From positions 1 through 64,000 of the forward strand of contig JBAZJM010000004.1 in assembly GCA_041651315.1 (NCBI GenBank): a DNA stretch of 64,000 bases, in the 5' to 3' direction. The translations under genes and the position numbers were made by a program. The notes beneath the pieces were generated by a model. The model saw only the letters and a program-made list of their open reading frames with translations. It was not told the DNA's origin and ran no database searches. Origin of the DNA: CAITYL01 sp041651315 (GTDB lineage Bacteria; Verrucomicrobiota; Lentisphaeria; Oligosphaerales; CAITYL01). Below, one piece after another: positions 1 to 8,060 of the stretch. Within the stretch, counting starts at the first letter, position 1; every line of letters starts with the position of its first letter.

Positions 1-15
1 CTTCATTCTCGCAAA

Positions 16-60
16 CCTGGGGCGTTGCCCCAGGCTATTATAAAATCGGGCCTTTGGCCC
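16..60. repeat. Pair of triloop hairpins
   Basis: Two perfect short palindromes with 3-base loops lie side by side. The first is CCTGGGGC-GTT-GCCCCAGG (16-34) and the second is GGGCC-TTT-GGCCC (48-60). They sit upstream of the methyltransferase gene and have the same architecture as the hairpin train at 52372-52606. No poly-T tract follows either one, so they are more likely part of a dispersed palindromic repeat family than a terminator. Confidence 0.6.
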
Positions 61-166
61 TGCCTAAACACCGGTCAACGCACGCTTGAAAAACCTTAAC
101 CTGATGGCTATGGGCGTGTCGCCCGTGACGGGGGCGCCGTGGAAGACGAGGGCGGGAAATGTCATT

Positions 167-1039
167 ATGAACGTGCTGGACATCATCAAACGGGACCTTC
201 CGCCCGCCCCGTGGAGCGAGGGCGACAATATCCCGTGGAACGATCCGGACTTCAGCCGGCGCATGCTGAAGGAACATCTGTCCCAGGAACACAACCTCGC
301 CAGCCGGCGCTTTGAGATCATTGACCGGCAGGTACGCTGGATTCATGAAAACCTGCTCGGCGGCACGCCGGCGCGCATTCTGGACCTGGCCTGCGGCCCG
401 GGCCTGTACACCAGCCGGCTGGCGCGATTGGGACACGAGTGCATCGGGATCGACTACGCCCCCGCCGCCATCCATCATGCCCAGGCCACCGCGGCACGGG
501 AAAAGCTGGCCTGTGCATATCGCCTGGCCGATCTCCGGGACGCTGAATATGGCAGCGGTTACGGCTTCGTCATGATGCTGTTCGGCCAGTTCAACGTCTT
601 CCGCCGACCCGAGGCAAACGCCATGCTCGAACGCGCCTGCGCCGCCCTGGCCCCCAATGGCCTGCTGCTGCTTGAGCCGCAACGTTTCGGAACGGTTGAG
701 AAAAGCGGCCGGGCGCCCGCCTCTTGGTATTCCTGCGGAAAAGGCGGCGGCCTCTTCTCCGACCGCCCACATCTGTGCCTGAGCGAGAACTTTTGGGATG
801 CCGGCGGGCAGACGGCCACGCAACGCTTTTTTATCGTTGACGCCGAGACCGGGCGTGTCAGCCGCCATGCCCTGTCAAACGAAGCCTACTCCGAGGCGCA
901 ACTCGAAAACCTGCTCGCGCGGGCGGGGTTCACGGACATCCGTTTTTTCCCATCCCTGGTCGGCGTTGACGTCGAAGAAGAAAGCCAGGCGGCCAACCTC
1001 GTCGTGGTCGGCAAGAAACCCGCCGCCGCATCAGGTTAA
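167..1039 (+). CDS. Class I SAM-dependent methyltransferase
   Basis: Predicted soluble methyltransferase of 290 residues. The Rossmann-type SAM-binding motif I reads ILDLACGPGLYTS near residue 72, followed by the acidic end of strand 2 in CIGIDYAP and a motif with MMLFGQFNVF that fits the Methyltransf_11/25 fold. The frame is open from position 86, but ATG 167 (MNVLDIIKRD) begins the recognisable protein. The substrate cannot be told from sequence. No close operon partner is seen; the next gene on the strand starts 127 bases later. It could act on a small molecule or a lipid head group. Confidence 0.75.
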   Translation: MNVLDIIKRDLPPAPWSEGDNIPWNDPDFSRRMLKEHLSQEHNLASRRFEIIDRQVRWIHENLLGGTPARILDLACGPGLYTSRLARLGHECIGIDYAPAAIHHAQATAAREKLACAYRLADLRDAEYGSGYGFVMMLFGQFNVFRRPEANAMLERACAALAPNGLLLLEPQRFGTVEKSGRAPASWYSCGKGGGLFSDRPHLCLSENFWDAGGQTATQRFFIVDAETGRVSRHALSNEAYSEAQLENLLARAGFTDIRFFPSLVGVDVEEESQAANLVVVGKKPAAASG

Positions 1040-1166
1040 GGAAAAATGCGATAGCGCGAATGGACTTTATCGGGTTCGCCCGCCCGAGGCCGGACGGCTC
1101 CCGGTTGTGGAAAAATCTCGTTACGGTATGAAAGTTCCTCCTTACGCGTCAATAAACTCCGGCTCC

Positions 1167-1967
1167 ATGATCGCTCCAACCATGACCTCAGAACTCTTCC
1201 GCCGTTGCCAGGACTGGTTTGAGCGTTACGCCGCCGAGTTTGCCGGGGCGAATGGAACGCTGCCGCCGATGCAGCAGCTCAAACTGGAGCACACCCGGCG
1301 GGTCGCCGCCGAGGCCCGCGGCATTGCCGCCGAAGCGGGCTGGGACGCCGGCGCGGTCGAGCTGGCCGCCGCCACCGGGCTGCTGCACGATGCGGGCCGC
1401 TTCTCCCAGTACGCCGAGTTCCGCACCTTTGAGGACCGGCGCTCGGTCAATCATGCCGAACGCAGCCTGGCCGTGGTCGAGGCCGCCGGCATCCCGTCCT
1501 GGCTGGCCCCGGACGAGGCCGCCATCCTGCGGGACGCCATCCGCCTCCACAACCGCCCCGCCCTTCCCGCCGACACCCCCGCCGCCAGCCGGCCCTTTGC
1601 CGAACTGCTGCGCGACGCCGACAAGCTCGACATTTTTTATGTTTTCGAGGACGCCCTGGCCAACGACCGCCTCAGCCTTTATCCGGAGATTGTCCTGCAC
1701 GTGCGCCTGGAGGGACCGCCAAGCCCCGCCGTGCTCGAGGCTTTTTTCAAGCGCGAGCCCGTGCACTACCCCGCCATCCAGGCGGTGAGCGATTTCCTCA
1801 TCGTGCAACTGTTGTGGCTGGAGGAGTTGCGCTTCCGCCCCGCCCTGCAGCGGGTCGCCGGCCGCGGCATCATCGACCGCCTGGCCCGCCACCTGCCGCC
1901 CTTCCCGGAACGAGATGCGGTGATCGCACTCTGCCGCCGCGGACTCGCCGAACGGCTCAGTTCCTGA
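1167..1967 (+). CDS. HD-domain phosphohydrolase
   Basis: About 266 residues with an HD metal-binding domain. The HD pair is in LLHDAGRF (His74-Asp75), with an upstream His in LEHTRRV and a downstream His in IRLHNRP, which together resemble the ligand set of HD-domain nucleotidases and phosphohydrolases. The frame extends up to 798 but that part overlaps the preceding gene and is not protein-like. ATG 1167 is the likely start; 1128 and 1182 are alternatives, and none has a clear ribosome site. No GGDEF, RelA or tRNA-binding partner domain is present, so the substrate is unknown. It converges on rex, with 39 bases between the stops. Confidence 0.7.
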   Translation: MIAPTMTSELFRRCQDWFERYAAEFAGANGTLPPMQQLKLEHTRRVAAEARGIAAEAGWDAGAVELAAATGLLHDAGRFSQYAEFRTFEDRRSVNHAERSLAVVEAAGIPSWLAPDEAAILRDAIRLHNRPALPADTPAASRPFAELLRDADKLDIFYVFEDALANDRLSLYPEIVLHVRLEGPPSPAVLEAFFKREPVHYPAIQAVSDFLIVQLLWLEELRFRPALQRVAGRGIIDRLARHLPPFPERDAVIALCRRGLAERLSS

Positions 1968-2006
1968 CCGTGGCGAACACCAGGCCGCCCCGGAACCGCT
2001 TCAGCC

Positions 2007-2669
2007 TCACTCCGGATCCGGCCGGGACACGGCATCATGGAACAGCTGCAGGAACGAACAGATGATCTGGCGGTTTTTGACCACCACGGTGGGCGGGACG
2101 CGCAGCCGCACCCGGGTATAATTGAGGATGCCGCGCACGCCCCCGGCCACCAGGGCGTCGGAGACCTCCTGGGCGGCCGTCTTGGGCACCGTCAGCACGG
2201 CCAATTCCACCTGGTTGCGGAGGCAGAATTCCTGGATGTTGCGGGCATGCTGGACCCGCACCGGCCCGAGGCGGCTGCCGACCACCTGCGGCATGACGTC
2301 GAACGCCCCCACCAGCTCCATGCCGTAGTCGGCCATCGGCACATGCATCGCCAGCGTGCTGCCCAGGCGGCCGCACCCCACCAGCACCATCTTCTTTTGG
2401 GAATCAATGCCCAGCGTGGTGCGGATCATCCGCTCCAGTTCGCGCACCCGGTAGCCCTGCCCGACCCGGCCGGTGTGCCCCAGGCAGCACAAATCCTGGC
2501 GCACCTGGCTGGCGTTGTTGCCGTAGAGAACCGCCAGGCCGCGGCTCGACACCACGTCCCGGCCACCCTCCGCCAGCTCCTCCAGAATGATGAGATATTC
2601 GGACAGGCGTGAAATAGTGGGAGGCGCCAGCCGGCGGCTCTTGCTGCCGCGATCATCTGTTTCGCTCAC
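2007..2669 (-). CDS. rex: Redox-sensing transcriptional repressor Rex
   Basis: A 220-residue Rex homologue that senses the NADH/NAD+ ratio and represses fermentation or respiration genes. The N-terminal winged helix (residues 15-80) has the family signatures ISRLSEYL, VSS, ASQVRQDL and GRVGQGYRV. A Rossmann domain follows with VGCGRLGS at 97-104, and the C-terminal ILNYTRVRLRVPP matches the family motif before the domain-swap helix. The glycine-rich loop departs slightly from the common GAGNLG. The start is GTG at 2667-2669, preceded by a GAGGCGGG ribosome site. The palindromic Rex operator was not found nearby, so its targets lie elsewhere. Confidence 0.9.
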   Translation of the reverse strand: MSETDDRGSKSRRLAPPTISRLSEYLIILEELAEGGRDVVSSRGLAVLYGNNASQVRQDLCCLGHTGRVGQGYRVRELERMIRTTLGIDSQKKMVLVGCGRLGSTLAMHVPMADYGMELVGAFDVMPQVVGSRLGPVRVQHARNIQEFCLRNQVELAVLTVPKTAAQEVSDALVAGGVRGILNYTRVRLRVPPTVVVKNRQIICSFLQLFHDAVSRPDPE

Positions 2670-2867
2670 GTCACCCGCCTCAAAAAGGTTTCAGACTTGG
2701 GGAACCGTTTTCGGCCCGTAACCTAACCGCCCGGCCGCATCCCGTCCACCGCCACCGAAATGCCGGCGCAAACTTGAACTCACCGCCGGTTGCGTCATGT
2801 TGCCAGTCGTTTGTCGTCGCCGTCATCCCCCACGCTCCCACACCACCGTTTTCCCTTGTCGCACGCC

Positions 2868-4049
2868 ATGAAAAATCCGTTTCGTTCCGTCACCCTCGCC
2901 TGCGCCCTCCTGGCCGTTGCCGCCGCCTCCGCCGAGGAAGTCAACGTCATCAAGACCGCCGCTTCCGGCAATCCCGGCCTGTGCCTGGTGGACTACCAGG
3001 GGCCGGCCGCCGGCCAGGCCCGGCTGCTCAAGGTGCTGACCCAGTCCGACTGGTTCACCGTGCTGCCGACCTCGGGCGGGGCCAAGTATCGCCTGAAGGC
3101 GCGCTACAGCCCCGGGGTGATCGATCTGGAACTGGCCGCCGGCGCCGGCATGCCGGTGCGGATCCGCCAGACCTCCAGCCGTCCCGAATGGGCGATCTAC
3201 AAGGGCGTGGACGCCCTGATCGAAAAGGTGTTCCGCAATCCCGGCCCCTGCGCCTCGTCCATTGCCTTCGTCAACGGCACCGGCACCCGCAAGGAGATTT
3301 TCACCTGCCTGTTTGACGGCACCGGCGCCCGCGCCGTCACCACCAACCAGAGCATCTCCACCGAACCCTCCTGGGGGCCGCGCGGCACCCTGGTCTACAC
3401 GCTGTACCAAGGGTGCTTCACTGACGTGGTGCTGGCCGACCTGGTCAACCGGAGGCAGCGCCGCATCTCCGAGTTCCCCGGCCTCAACGCCAGTGCCGAC
3501 CTGTCGCCGGACGGCTCCCAAGTGGCCATCTGTCTGAGCCGCGACCGCACGGTGGACCTGTACGTGATGGGCGTCCAAACCAAGGCCCTGCGCCGGCTAA
3601 CCCGCGACGCCGCCGTCGAGGCCTCCCCCTGCTGGTCACCGGACGGCCGCACCATCTGCTTCGTCTCCGACCGCGCCGGCAAACCGGGACTATACCTGAT
3701 CTCCGCCGGCGGCGGCACGGCACGGCGCCTGCTGGGCAGCTCGGCGGAAACCGTGTCGCCCAGCTGGTCGCCGGTTTCCAACAAGATCTGCTTCGCCACC
3801 CGCGCCTTCACCGGCGAATACGGGATCGGCATGCTGGACATGGCCAAGGGCGGACGGACGCCGCAACCGGTGGCCACCAACGCGCGCTGGGAAGCCCCCT
3901 CCTGGGCGCCCGACGGCCGGCACGTGGTCGCCGCCCGCAAGAACGGCGGCAGCCGCGACCTGTGCATCGTCGACACCCAGTTCGGCACCATCCTGCCGAT
4001 CACCCGCGCCGGCCCCTACTCGCTGCCGTCCTGGTCGCCGGCCCAGTAA
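2868..4049 (+). CDS. tolB: TolB-like periplasmic beta-propeller protein
   Basis: A 393-residue exported protein. The N-terminus KNPFRSVTLACALLAVAAASA is a typical signal peptide. An N-terminal alpha/beta domain (about residues 25-135) precedes a TolB-type six-bladed propeller built from WD40-like PD40 repeats: SADLSPDGSQVAI, SPCWSPDGRTICFVSDR, SPSWSPVSNKICFATR, APSWAPDGRHVVAARK. In Gram-negative bacteria TolB works with Pal and the TolQRA motor in outer-membrane constriction. No other tol or pal gene is in the window. The gene is convergent with xseB, and the junction holds a heptamer repeat. Confidence 0.85.
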   Translation: MKNPFRSVTLACALLAVAAASAEEVNVIKTAASGNPGLCLVDYQGPAAGQARLLKVLTQSDWFTVLPTSGGAKYRLKARYSPGVIDLELAAGAGMPVRIRQTSSRPEWAIYKGVDALIEKVFRNPGPCASSIAFVNGTGTRKEIFTCLFDGTGARAVTTNQSISTEPSWGPRGTLVYTLYQGCFTDVVLADLVNRRQRRISEFPGLNASADLSPDGSQVAICLSRDRTVDLYVMGVQTKALRRLTRDAAVEASPCWSPDGRTICFVSDRAGKPGLYLISAGGGTARRLLGSSAETVSPSWSPVSNKICFATRAFTGEYGIGMLDMAKGGRTPQPVATNARWEAPSWAPDGRHVVAARKNGGSRDLCIVDTQFGTILPITRAGPYSLPSWSPAQ

Positions 4050-4070
4050 CGCCCCGACCCTTCCGGATCC

Positions 4071-4133
4071 CGAGTCACGAATCCCGAGTCACGAATCACG
4101 AGTCACGGGTCACGGATTACGGGTCACGAGTCA
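4071..4133. repeat. Heptamer array CGAGTCA x9
   Basis: Nine head-to-tail 7-bp units in perfect register, variants of CGAGTCA (CGAATCC, CGAATCA, CGGGTCA, CGGATTA). The array sits between the convergent tolB and xseB genes, and its last heptamer contains the xseB stop codon (complement of TCA 4131-4133). The same word, rotated to TCACGAG, makes up the larger array at 14740-14897. Confidence 0.85.
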
Positions 4134-4415
4134 CCCCTCCGCGTCGCCGGACGGCCCGGCAAACGGCCCCCATTCCGGCGCGGCCGGATCCTTCTTCAGC
4201 AGGATCTCGACCTTTTTTTCCGCCTCCCCCAGTTTTTGGGCGCAATACGCCGCCAGCCCCATGCCTTCGCTGTATTTCTTCAGCGATTCCTCGAGGCTAA
4301 CCCGGCCGCCTTCCAACTCGGCAACCACGGCTTCCAGCCGGGCCAGCGCCGGTTCAAACCCCGGCTCCGCCGGAACGGCTCCGCTTCCCTGGGCATCCTT
4401 GTTCTTGACTGGCAT
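4131..4415 (-). CDS. xseB: Exodeoxyribonuclease VII small subunit
   Basis: A 94-residue XseB, the small helical subunit that coats the XseA nuclease to form exonuclease VII. The core matches the family: FEPALARLEAVVAELEGG, then LEESLKKYSEGMGLAAYC and LGEAEKKVEILL. The chosen ATG at 4413-4415 has an AAGGAG ribosome site 7 bases upstream; the frame opens earlier at 4439 without one. It lies 36 bases downstream of xseA on the same strand. The acidic proline-rich tail ends in a stop codon supplied by the adjoining heptamer array. Confidence 0.92.
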   Translation of the reverse strand: MPVKNKDAQGSGAVPAEPGFEPALARLEAVVAELEGGRVSLEESLKKYSEGMGLAAYCAQKLGEAEKKVEILLKKDPAAPEWGPFAGPSGDAEG

Positions 4416-4451
4416 GGCAAGGCTCCTTGTCCGTTGCACAACAACCGTTCG

Positions 4452-5705
4452 TTATGAGGCCGGATCCGCTTTGCGGTCCGGTGCTTCCGGCAAGCCGCCA
4501 CGCCGGCCGGTGACCATCAGGTCCAGCTCCCCCTCCGCCAACACCCCGCGCAAGCGTTGCCCGAGGGGCACGGCGGCGGCGGTGGTGACCGCCTGCCCGT
4601 CGTCGGCCAGCAGGATGGCATAGCCGCGGCGCAACACCCGGCGTGGATCGAGTGCCGTCAGGCGGCCGTTGGCACGCTCCAGCCGCCCGCGGGCACGCTC
4701 CAGCCCCTGGGCCACCGCCCGGGCCAGGCGCGTCACCAGGTCGTCGACCCGCTGCTGGTACAGGCGAATCAGATGGGCCGGCTCGCGAAACACCGGATGT
4801 CCGGCGGCCCGCTGCAGCCGTTCGCGCAGCCGCGCCAGCTCCAAAGCCAGCGCCGCCGCCAGCCGCCGGCGCAACTGGGTGAGGCGCTCCAGGATTTCCG
4901 CCTGGCGGCCGATGACCAGTTCGGCCGCGGCGGTCGGCGTCGGGGCGCGCGCATCAGCCACAAAGTCGCAGATGGTGAAGTCCACCTCGTGCCCGACCGC
5001 GCTGACCACCGGAATGGCCGAGGCCGCCACCGCCCGAGCCAGCGCCTCGTCATTGAACGGCCACAGGTCTTCCAGGCTGCCGCCGCCGCGGGTCAGCACC
5101 AGCACGTCGCAGGCTTCGGCCGCATTGAAAAACTCGATGCCGCGCCGCAGTTCGGCGGCCGCGGCCTCCCCCTGCACTGCGGCCGGATAGATGCGGACAT
5201 GGCAGTTGGCCGAACGCTGTCCGAGCAGCTTAAGAAAATCACGCACCGCCGCCCCTTGGGGGGAGGTGACCACGCCAATGACCCGCGGCAGCGCCGGCAG
5301 CGGCCGCTTGCGCTCGGGATCAAACAAGCCTTCCGCCTGCAGCCGGCGCTTCAGCTCTTCAAACCGCTGTTGCAGCGTGCCGACACCTTTGGCCCGCAGG
5401 CTGTCCGCCACCAGCTGATACTGGCCGCGCGGTTCATAGACGGTCAGCCGTCCATGCACCTCCACCGCCAGCCCGTCGCGCATACCAGCCTGACGGGCCG
5501 CCGCCGCGCCACGAAAAAAGACCACCGCAACCTGGCTGCGCGCATCCTTGAGGGTGAAATACACGTGCCCGGAACTGTGGAGGACCAGGTTGCTGATCTC
5601 GCCGGCCACCCACAGCGGCGCCAGGCTGGCCTCCAGCAACTCACGGAGCATCCGGTTCAGGTCCGACACCTTCCAGATCTGGGCGGCGCCGTCTTCCGTG
5701 TTCAT
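4452..5705 (-). CDS. xseA: Exodeoxyribonuclease VII large subunit
   Basis: A 417-residue catalytic subunit of exonuclease VII, a metal-independent single-strand exonuclease used in mismatch repair and DNA processing. The N-terminal OB fold (residues 8-105) reads VSDLNRMLRELLE and SSGHVYFTLKDARSQV. The catalytic domain has GVVTSPQGAAVRDFL, LVLTRGGGSLEDLWPFNDE and VVSAVGHEVDFTICDFVADARAPTPTAAAE, all family signatures. A long coiled coil and the C-terminal RRGYAI motif follow. ATG 5703-5705 (MNTEDG) is preferred over the upstream 5789 start; a GGAG lies 10 bases ahead. It is co-transcribed with xseB. Confidence 0.93.
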   Translation of the reverse strand: MNTEDGAAQIWKVSDLNRMLRELLEASLAPLWVAGEISNLVLHSSGHVYFTLKDARSQVAVVFFRGAAAARQAGMRDGLAVEVHGRLTVYEPRGQYQLVADSLRAKGVGTLQQRFEELKRRLQAEGLFDPERKRPLPALPRVIGVVTSPQGAAVRDFLKLLGQRSANCHVRIYPAAVQGEAAAAELRRGIEFFNAAEACDVLVLTRGGGSLEDLWPFNDEALARAVAASAIPVVSAVGHEVDFTICDFVADARAPTPTAAAELVIGRQAEILERLTQLRRRLAAALALELARLRERLQRAAGHPVFREPAHLIRLYQQRVDDLVTRLARAVAQGLERARGRLERANGRLTALDPRRVLRRGYAILLADDGQAVTTAAAVPLGQRLRGVLAEGELDLMVTGRRGGLPEAPDRKADPAS

Positions 5706-5816
5706 GCCGTCAGCTCCGGGGGGAGGATAAGGGCTGGCCGGCAACCCCTGCCGCAAAACAGCATGGATCGCCGGCCACAGGTCAATCAATCAACCGGTTC
5801 GGCGCGCGGGCGCCGG

Positions 5817-6323
5817 TCACTTCGCCGGGGCGGCCGGCGGGGCCGGAATGGCCGCCGGTTTGGCCGGGACGGGCGGACGCCGCATGGCCGGCATCGGGGG
5901 CCGCATTTTTTCCGCCTGGTCCCGCAGCGTCTTCATCTTGTCGTAAAGGGCCTTCAGCTCAGGATCCCGGTCGGCCAGCACGCTCTGCCGCTTCTGCTGC
6001 AGGGACACCTCCTTGGCGTGGGTTTCATCACGGAACGCCTTGAGCTCCTTCTCTACCGCCTGGTACGCCTCCTTGGCAACGGCATCCTTGGCCAGCAACG
6101 CCCGCTCCTTCACGGTGATGCTGGTCCGGACATCCCGGATTTCCTGGAGCAGGGCGGGCATCTTTTGGGCGGCCGGCGCCACGGCCTTGACTTCGGCGGC
6201 CGGGGCCGCCACGACAGGAGCGGCAGGAGCGGCGGCCTTGTCTTCGGCAGCCGCGCCCAAAGCCAGCCCCGCTCCCAGTCCGAGCCCAAGGGTCACCATT
6301 TTCATCGCATGCTTCATGTCCAT
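5817..6323 (-). CDS. Secreted coiled-coil protein, unknown function
   Basis: A 168-residue protein not recognised as any named family. It begins with a signal peptide (KMVTLGLGLGAGLALGAAA), followed by an Ala/Pro-rich stretch to about residue 52. A charged coiled coil spans roughly 53-140, rich in Lys, Glu and Arg. The C-terminus is a Pro/Ala-rich tail with MRPPMPAMRRPPVPAKP. An AAGGAG ribosome site precedes ATG 6321-6323. A periplasmic location is likely. It lies 111 bases upstream of xseA on the same strand and probably has its own transcription unit. Confidence 0.65.
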   Translation of the reverse strand: MDMKHAMKMVTLGLGLGAGLALGAAAEDKAAAPAAPVVAAPAAEVKAVAPAAQKMPALLQEIRDVRTSITVKERALLAKDAVAKEAYQAVEKELKAFRDETHAKEVSLQQKRQSVLADRDPELKALYDKMKTLRDQAEKMRPPMPAMRRPPVPAKPAAIPAPPAAPAK

Positions 6324-6450
6324 TTTCTCCTTGATGTTTTTTTCACCGGCTCTGCCGGCGATGGCTTGTGCGCGCCAATATAGACGGTAGCCAACAAATC
6401 AACAAGACACCGAATCCGCCGCCAAGTTCCCCGGCCGCGCAACCCGTGGG

Positions 6451-7956
6451 TCAGGGGTGGGGCGCCGAAGCGGCGGCCGGCGCCGGCACCGCCGCCGGGC
6501 CGCCCCACCGGAAGAACCACAGGGCCCGGCCGGTCCCCTGGCCGCCCTGCCGGCCCCAGCCGGCCAGGCCGGTCAGCAGTTGCAGCTCGTAGCCGCCGGG
6601 GTCGGCACGGTAACTGAACAGGGGAAACAGGGAACATTTCCGGGTGCGTTCCGGGTCGCCACGATACTGGGCCAGCCCCCACAACAGGTCGTGGCCGGCC
6701 ACGCCATCCCGCCGGTCCCAGTTGTACACGGTCCACAACGGCGCCCAGTTCCGGTAAACCACCGCCGGCCCGCCCGCCGGCCACAGCGCCAGCACGCGCA
6801 GCCGCTGCGCCTCCGGGCCGTGTTCATAACGCCACAGCGGCCAGACCTGGTGATGCCAGGCCACCGGCGCGCCGGTTTCCGTACGGACGGTCTCCTTCCA
6901 AAAGAACGGCATGACCCCGGTGTAATGCCGCTGCTGTTTTTTCTCCGGAACCTGCCACCAATGGATCACCGGCCACAGGGCGTAGTTCACCTCGCGGCCG
7001 GGGCTTTGCATGCTCCCATAAAACGGCCACACATGAAACGAGCGTTCCCGGCCGAAACTCGTGTCGGCGTCAGCGGTCCGGTAGAACGGCCAGGGACAGC
7101 GGAAATAGTGCACTTTTTCCGCATCGCCGCCACTGAAGAACGGCCACAGCACCGTCCAGGAATGGCTGACTTCCCGGCCGGTTTTGTCATATTGATGGTC
7201 GGCACCACACAGCGGGAACAGCATCCAGCTCTCCCCCCGGCGGCCGGTGCGCGGGTCAGGAAACCGCTCCGCCTGATGCCAGAACGGCCACACGACATGG
7301 GTCTGCTTCTGCCGGGCATCCTGGGATCGCACGTAAAACGGGAACACCCGCCACCGGTCCACTTGGTTGCCCCCCTGGCTCTGGCCGAAGATCGGCCACA
7401 ACCAGCAGGACGATTTCACCCCGCCCTTGTCGGTGGCAACATAGACCGGGAACAGCCAGAACGTCACATGGTCGAACCCCAGCCAGTCGCCGATGGTGCC
7501 GCCAACGGGAAACAACGCCCAGTACGGCTGGCCGGCACTGTCGCGGCCGTTGAACCACAAGGGCAGCAGCCACCAGCGTTCGCGGCTGGCCGGATCGGCG
7601 TCGTTGAGGCGGGTATGCAGAAAGGGGGTCACCCACTGGTAGCTCCCCGCGTCCTGATGGCGGCCAAAGGCGAACGGCCAAACCACCTCCCAGCCCCGGG
7701 CCCCGAAATCATCCGCTTCGCCCGTGTAAGAAGTGTACAGGGGACGGAAAAACGCCGTTTCCCGCACCGGCCCCGGAGCGGGCTCCGGCAACTCCTGCAG
7801 GAACGGCCCAAAGGCGCGCCAGCCGGCGCCGGCCGGCACATCCGGCCCCGTTTCCAGGAGTGGTGCCGCCTCAAAACCATGGGCGGCGGCCGCCACCAGC
7901 AGCAATCCGGCTGCCAGCACCGCCATTTTCCCGCCGGTTTCATCCTGCATCCGCAT
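6451..7956 (-). CDS. Secreted WPF-repeat protein, unknown function
   Basis: About 501 residues with a signal peptide (MAVLAAGLLLVAAAAHGFEA). The rest is built from some 18 short repeats, each carrying a core like VVWPFAFG, FWLFPVYV, CWLWPIFG, RVFPFYVR, TVLWPFFSGG, HVWPFYGS, YALWPVIH, QVWPLWRY or CSLFPLFSYR, spaced roughly 20-30 residues apart. The pattern of alternating hydrophobic residues followed by a charged turn suggests a beta-repeat structure such as a solenoid or barrel. It is very rich in Trp, Phe and Pro. No enzyme motif is visible. The start could be 7977, 7956, 7950 or 7926. It is divergent from the TPR membrane protein gene, 104 bases apart. Confidence 0.65.
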   Translation of the reverse strand: MRMQDETGGKMAVLAAGLLLVAAAAHGFEAAPLLETGPDVPAGAGWRAFGPFLQELPEPAPGPVRETAFFRPLYTSYTGEADDFGARGWEVVWPFAFGRHQDAGSYQWVTPFLHTRLNDADPASRERWWLLPLWFNGRDSAGQPYWALFPVGGTIGDWLGFDHVTFWLFPVYVATDKGGVKSSCWLWPIFGQSQGGNQVDRWRVFPFYVRSQDARQKQTHVVWPFWHQAERFPDPRTGRRGESWMLFPLCGADHQYDKTGREVSHSWTVLWPFFSGGDAEKVHYFRCPWPFYRTADADTSFGRERSFHVWPFYGSMQSPGREVNYALWPVIHWWQVPEKKQQRHYTGVMPFFWKETVRTETGAPVAWHHQVWPLWRYEHGPEAQRLRVLALWPAGGPAVVYRNWAPLWTVYNWDRRDGVAGHDLLWGLAQYRGDPERTRKCSLFPLFSYRADPGGYELQLLTGLAGWGRQGGQGTGRALWFFRWGGPAAVPAPAAASAPHP

Positions 7957-8060
7957 CTTCTGGCCCCCAGCTTGCAACTGCCCGGAAAACTCGCGCTAGA
8001 TTACGCTTCCAAACATATCCGGCTCCCCAACCGCACGCAACTTCTGGCCCCCCAGGACGG

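Noticed and set aside
2670..2867. Rex operator for autoregulation between rex and tolB
   Set aside because: No sequence close to the TTGTGA-N6-TCACAA consensus was found in this gap.
4557..6383. A 608-codon open frame on the plus strand opposite xseA
   Set aside because: It overlaps xseA and the coiled-coil gene in antisense, is rich in Arg, Gln and His as expected of a GC-rich shadow, and has no motif.
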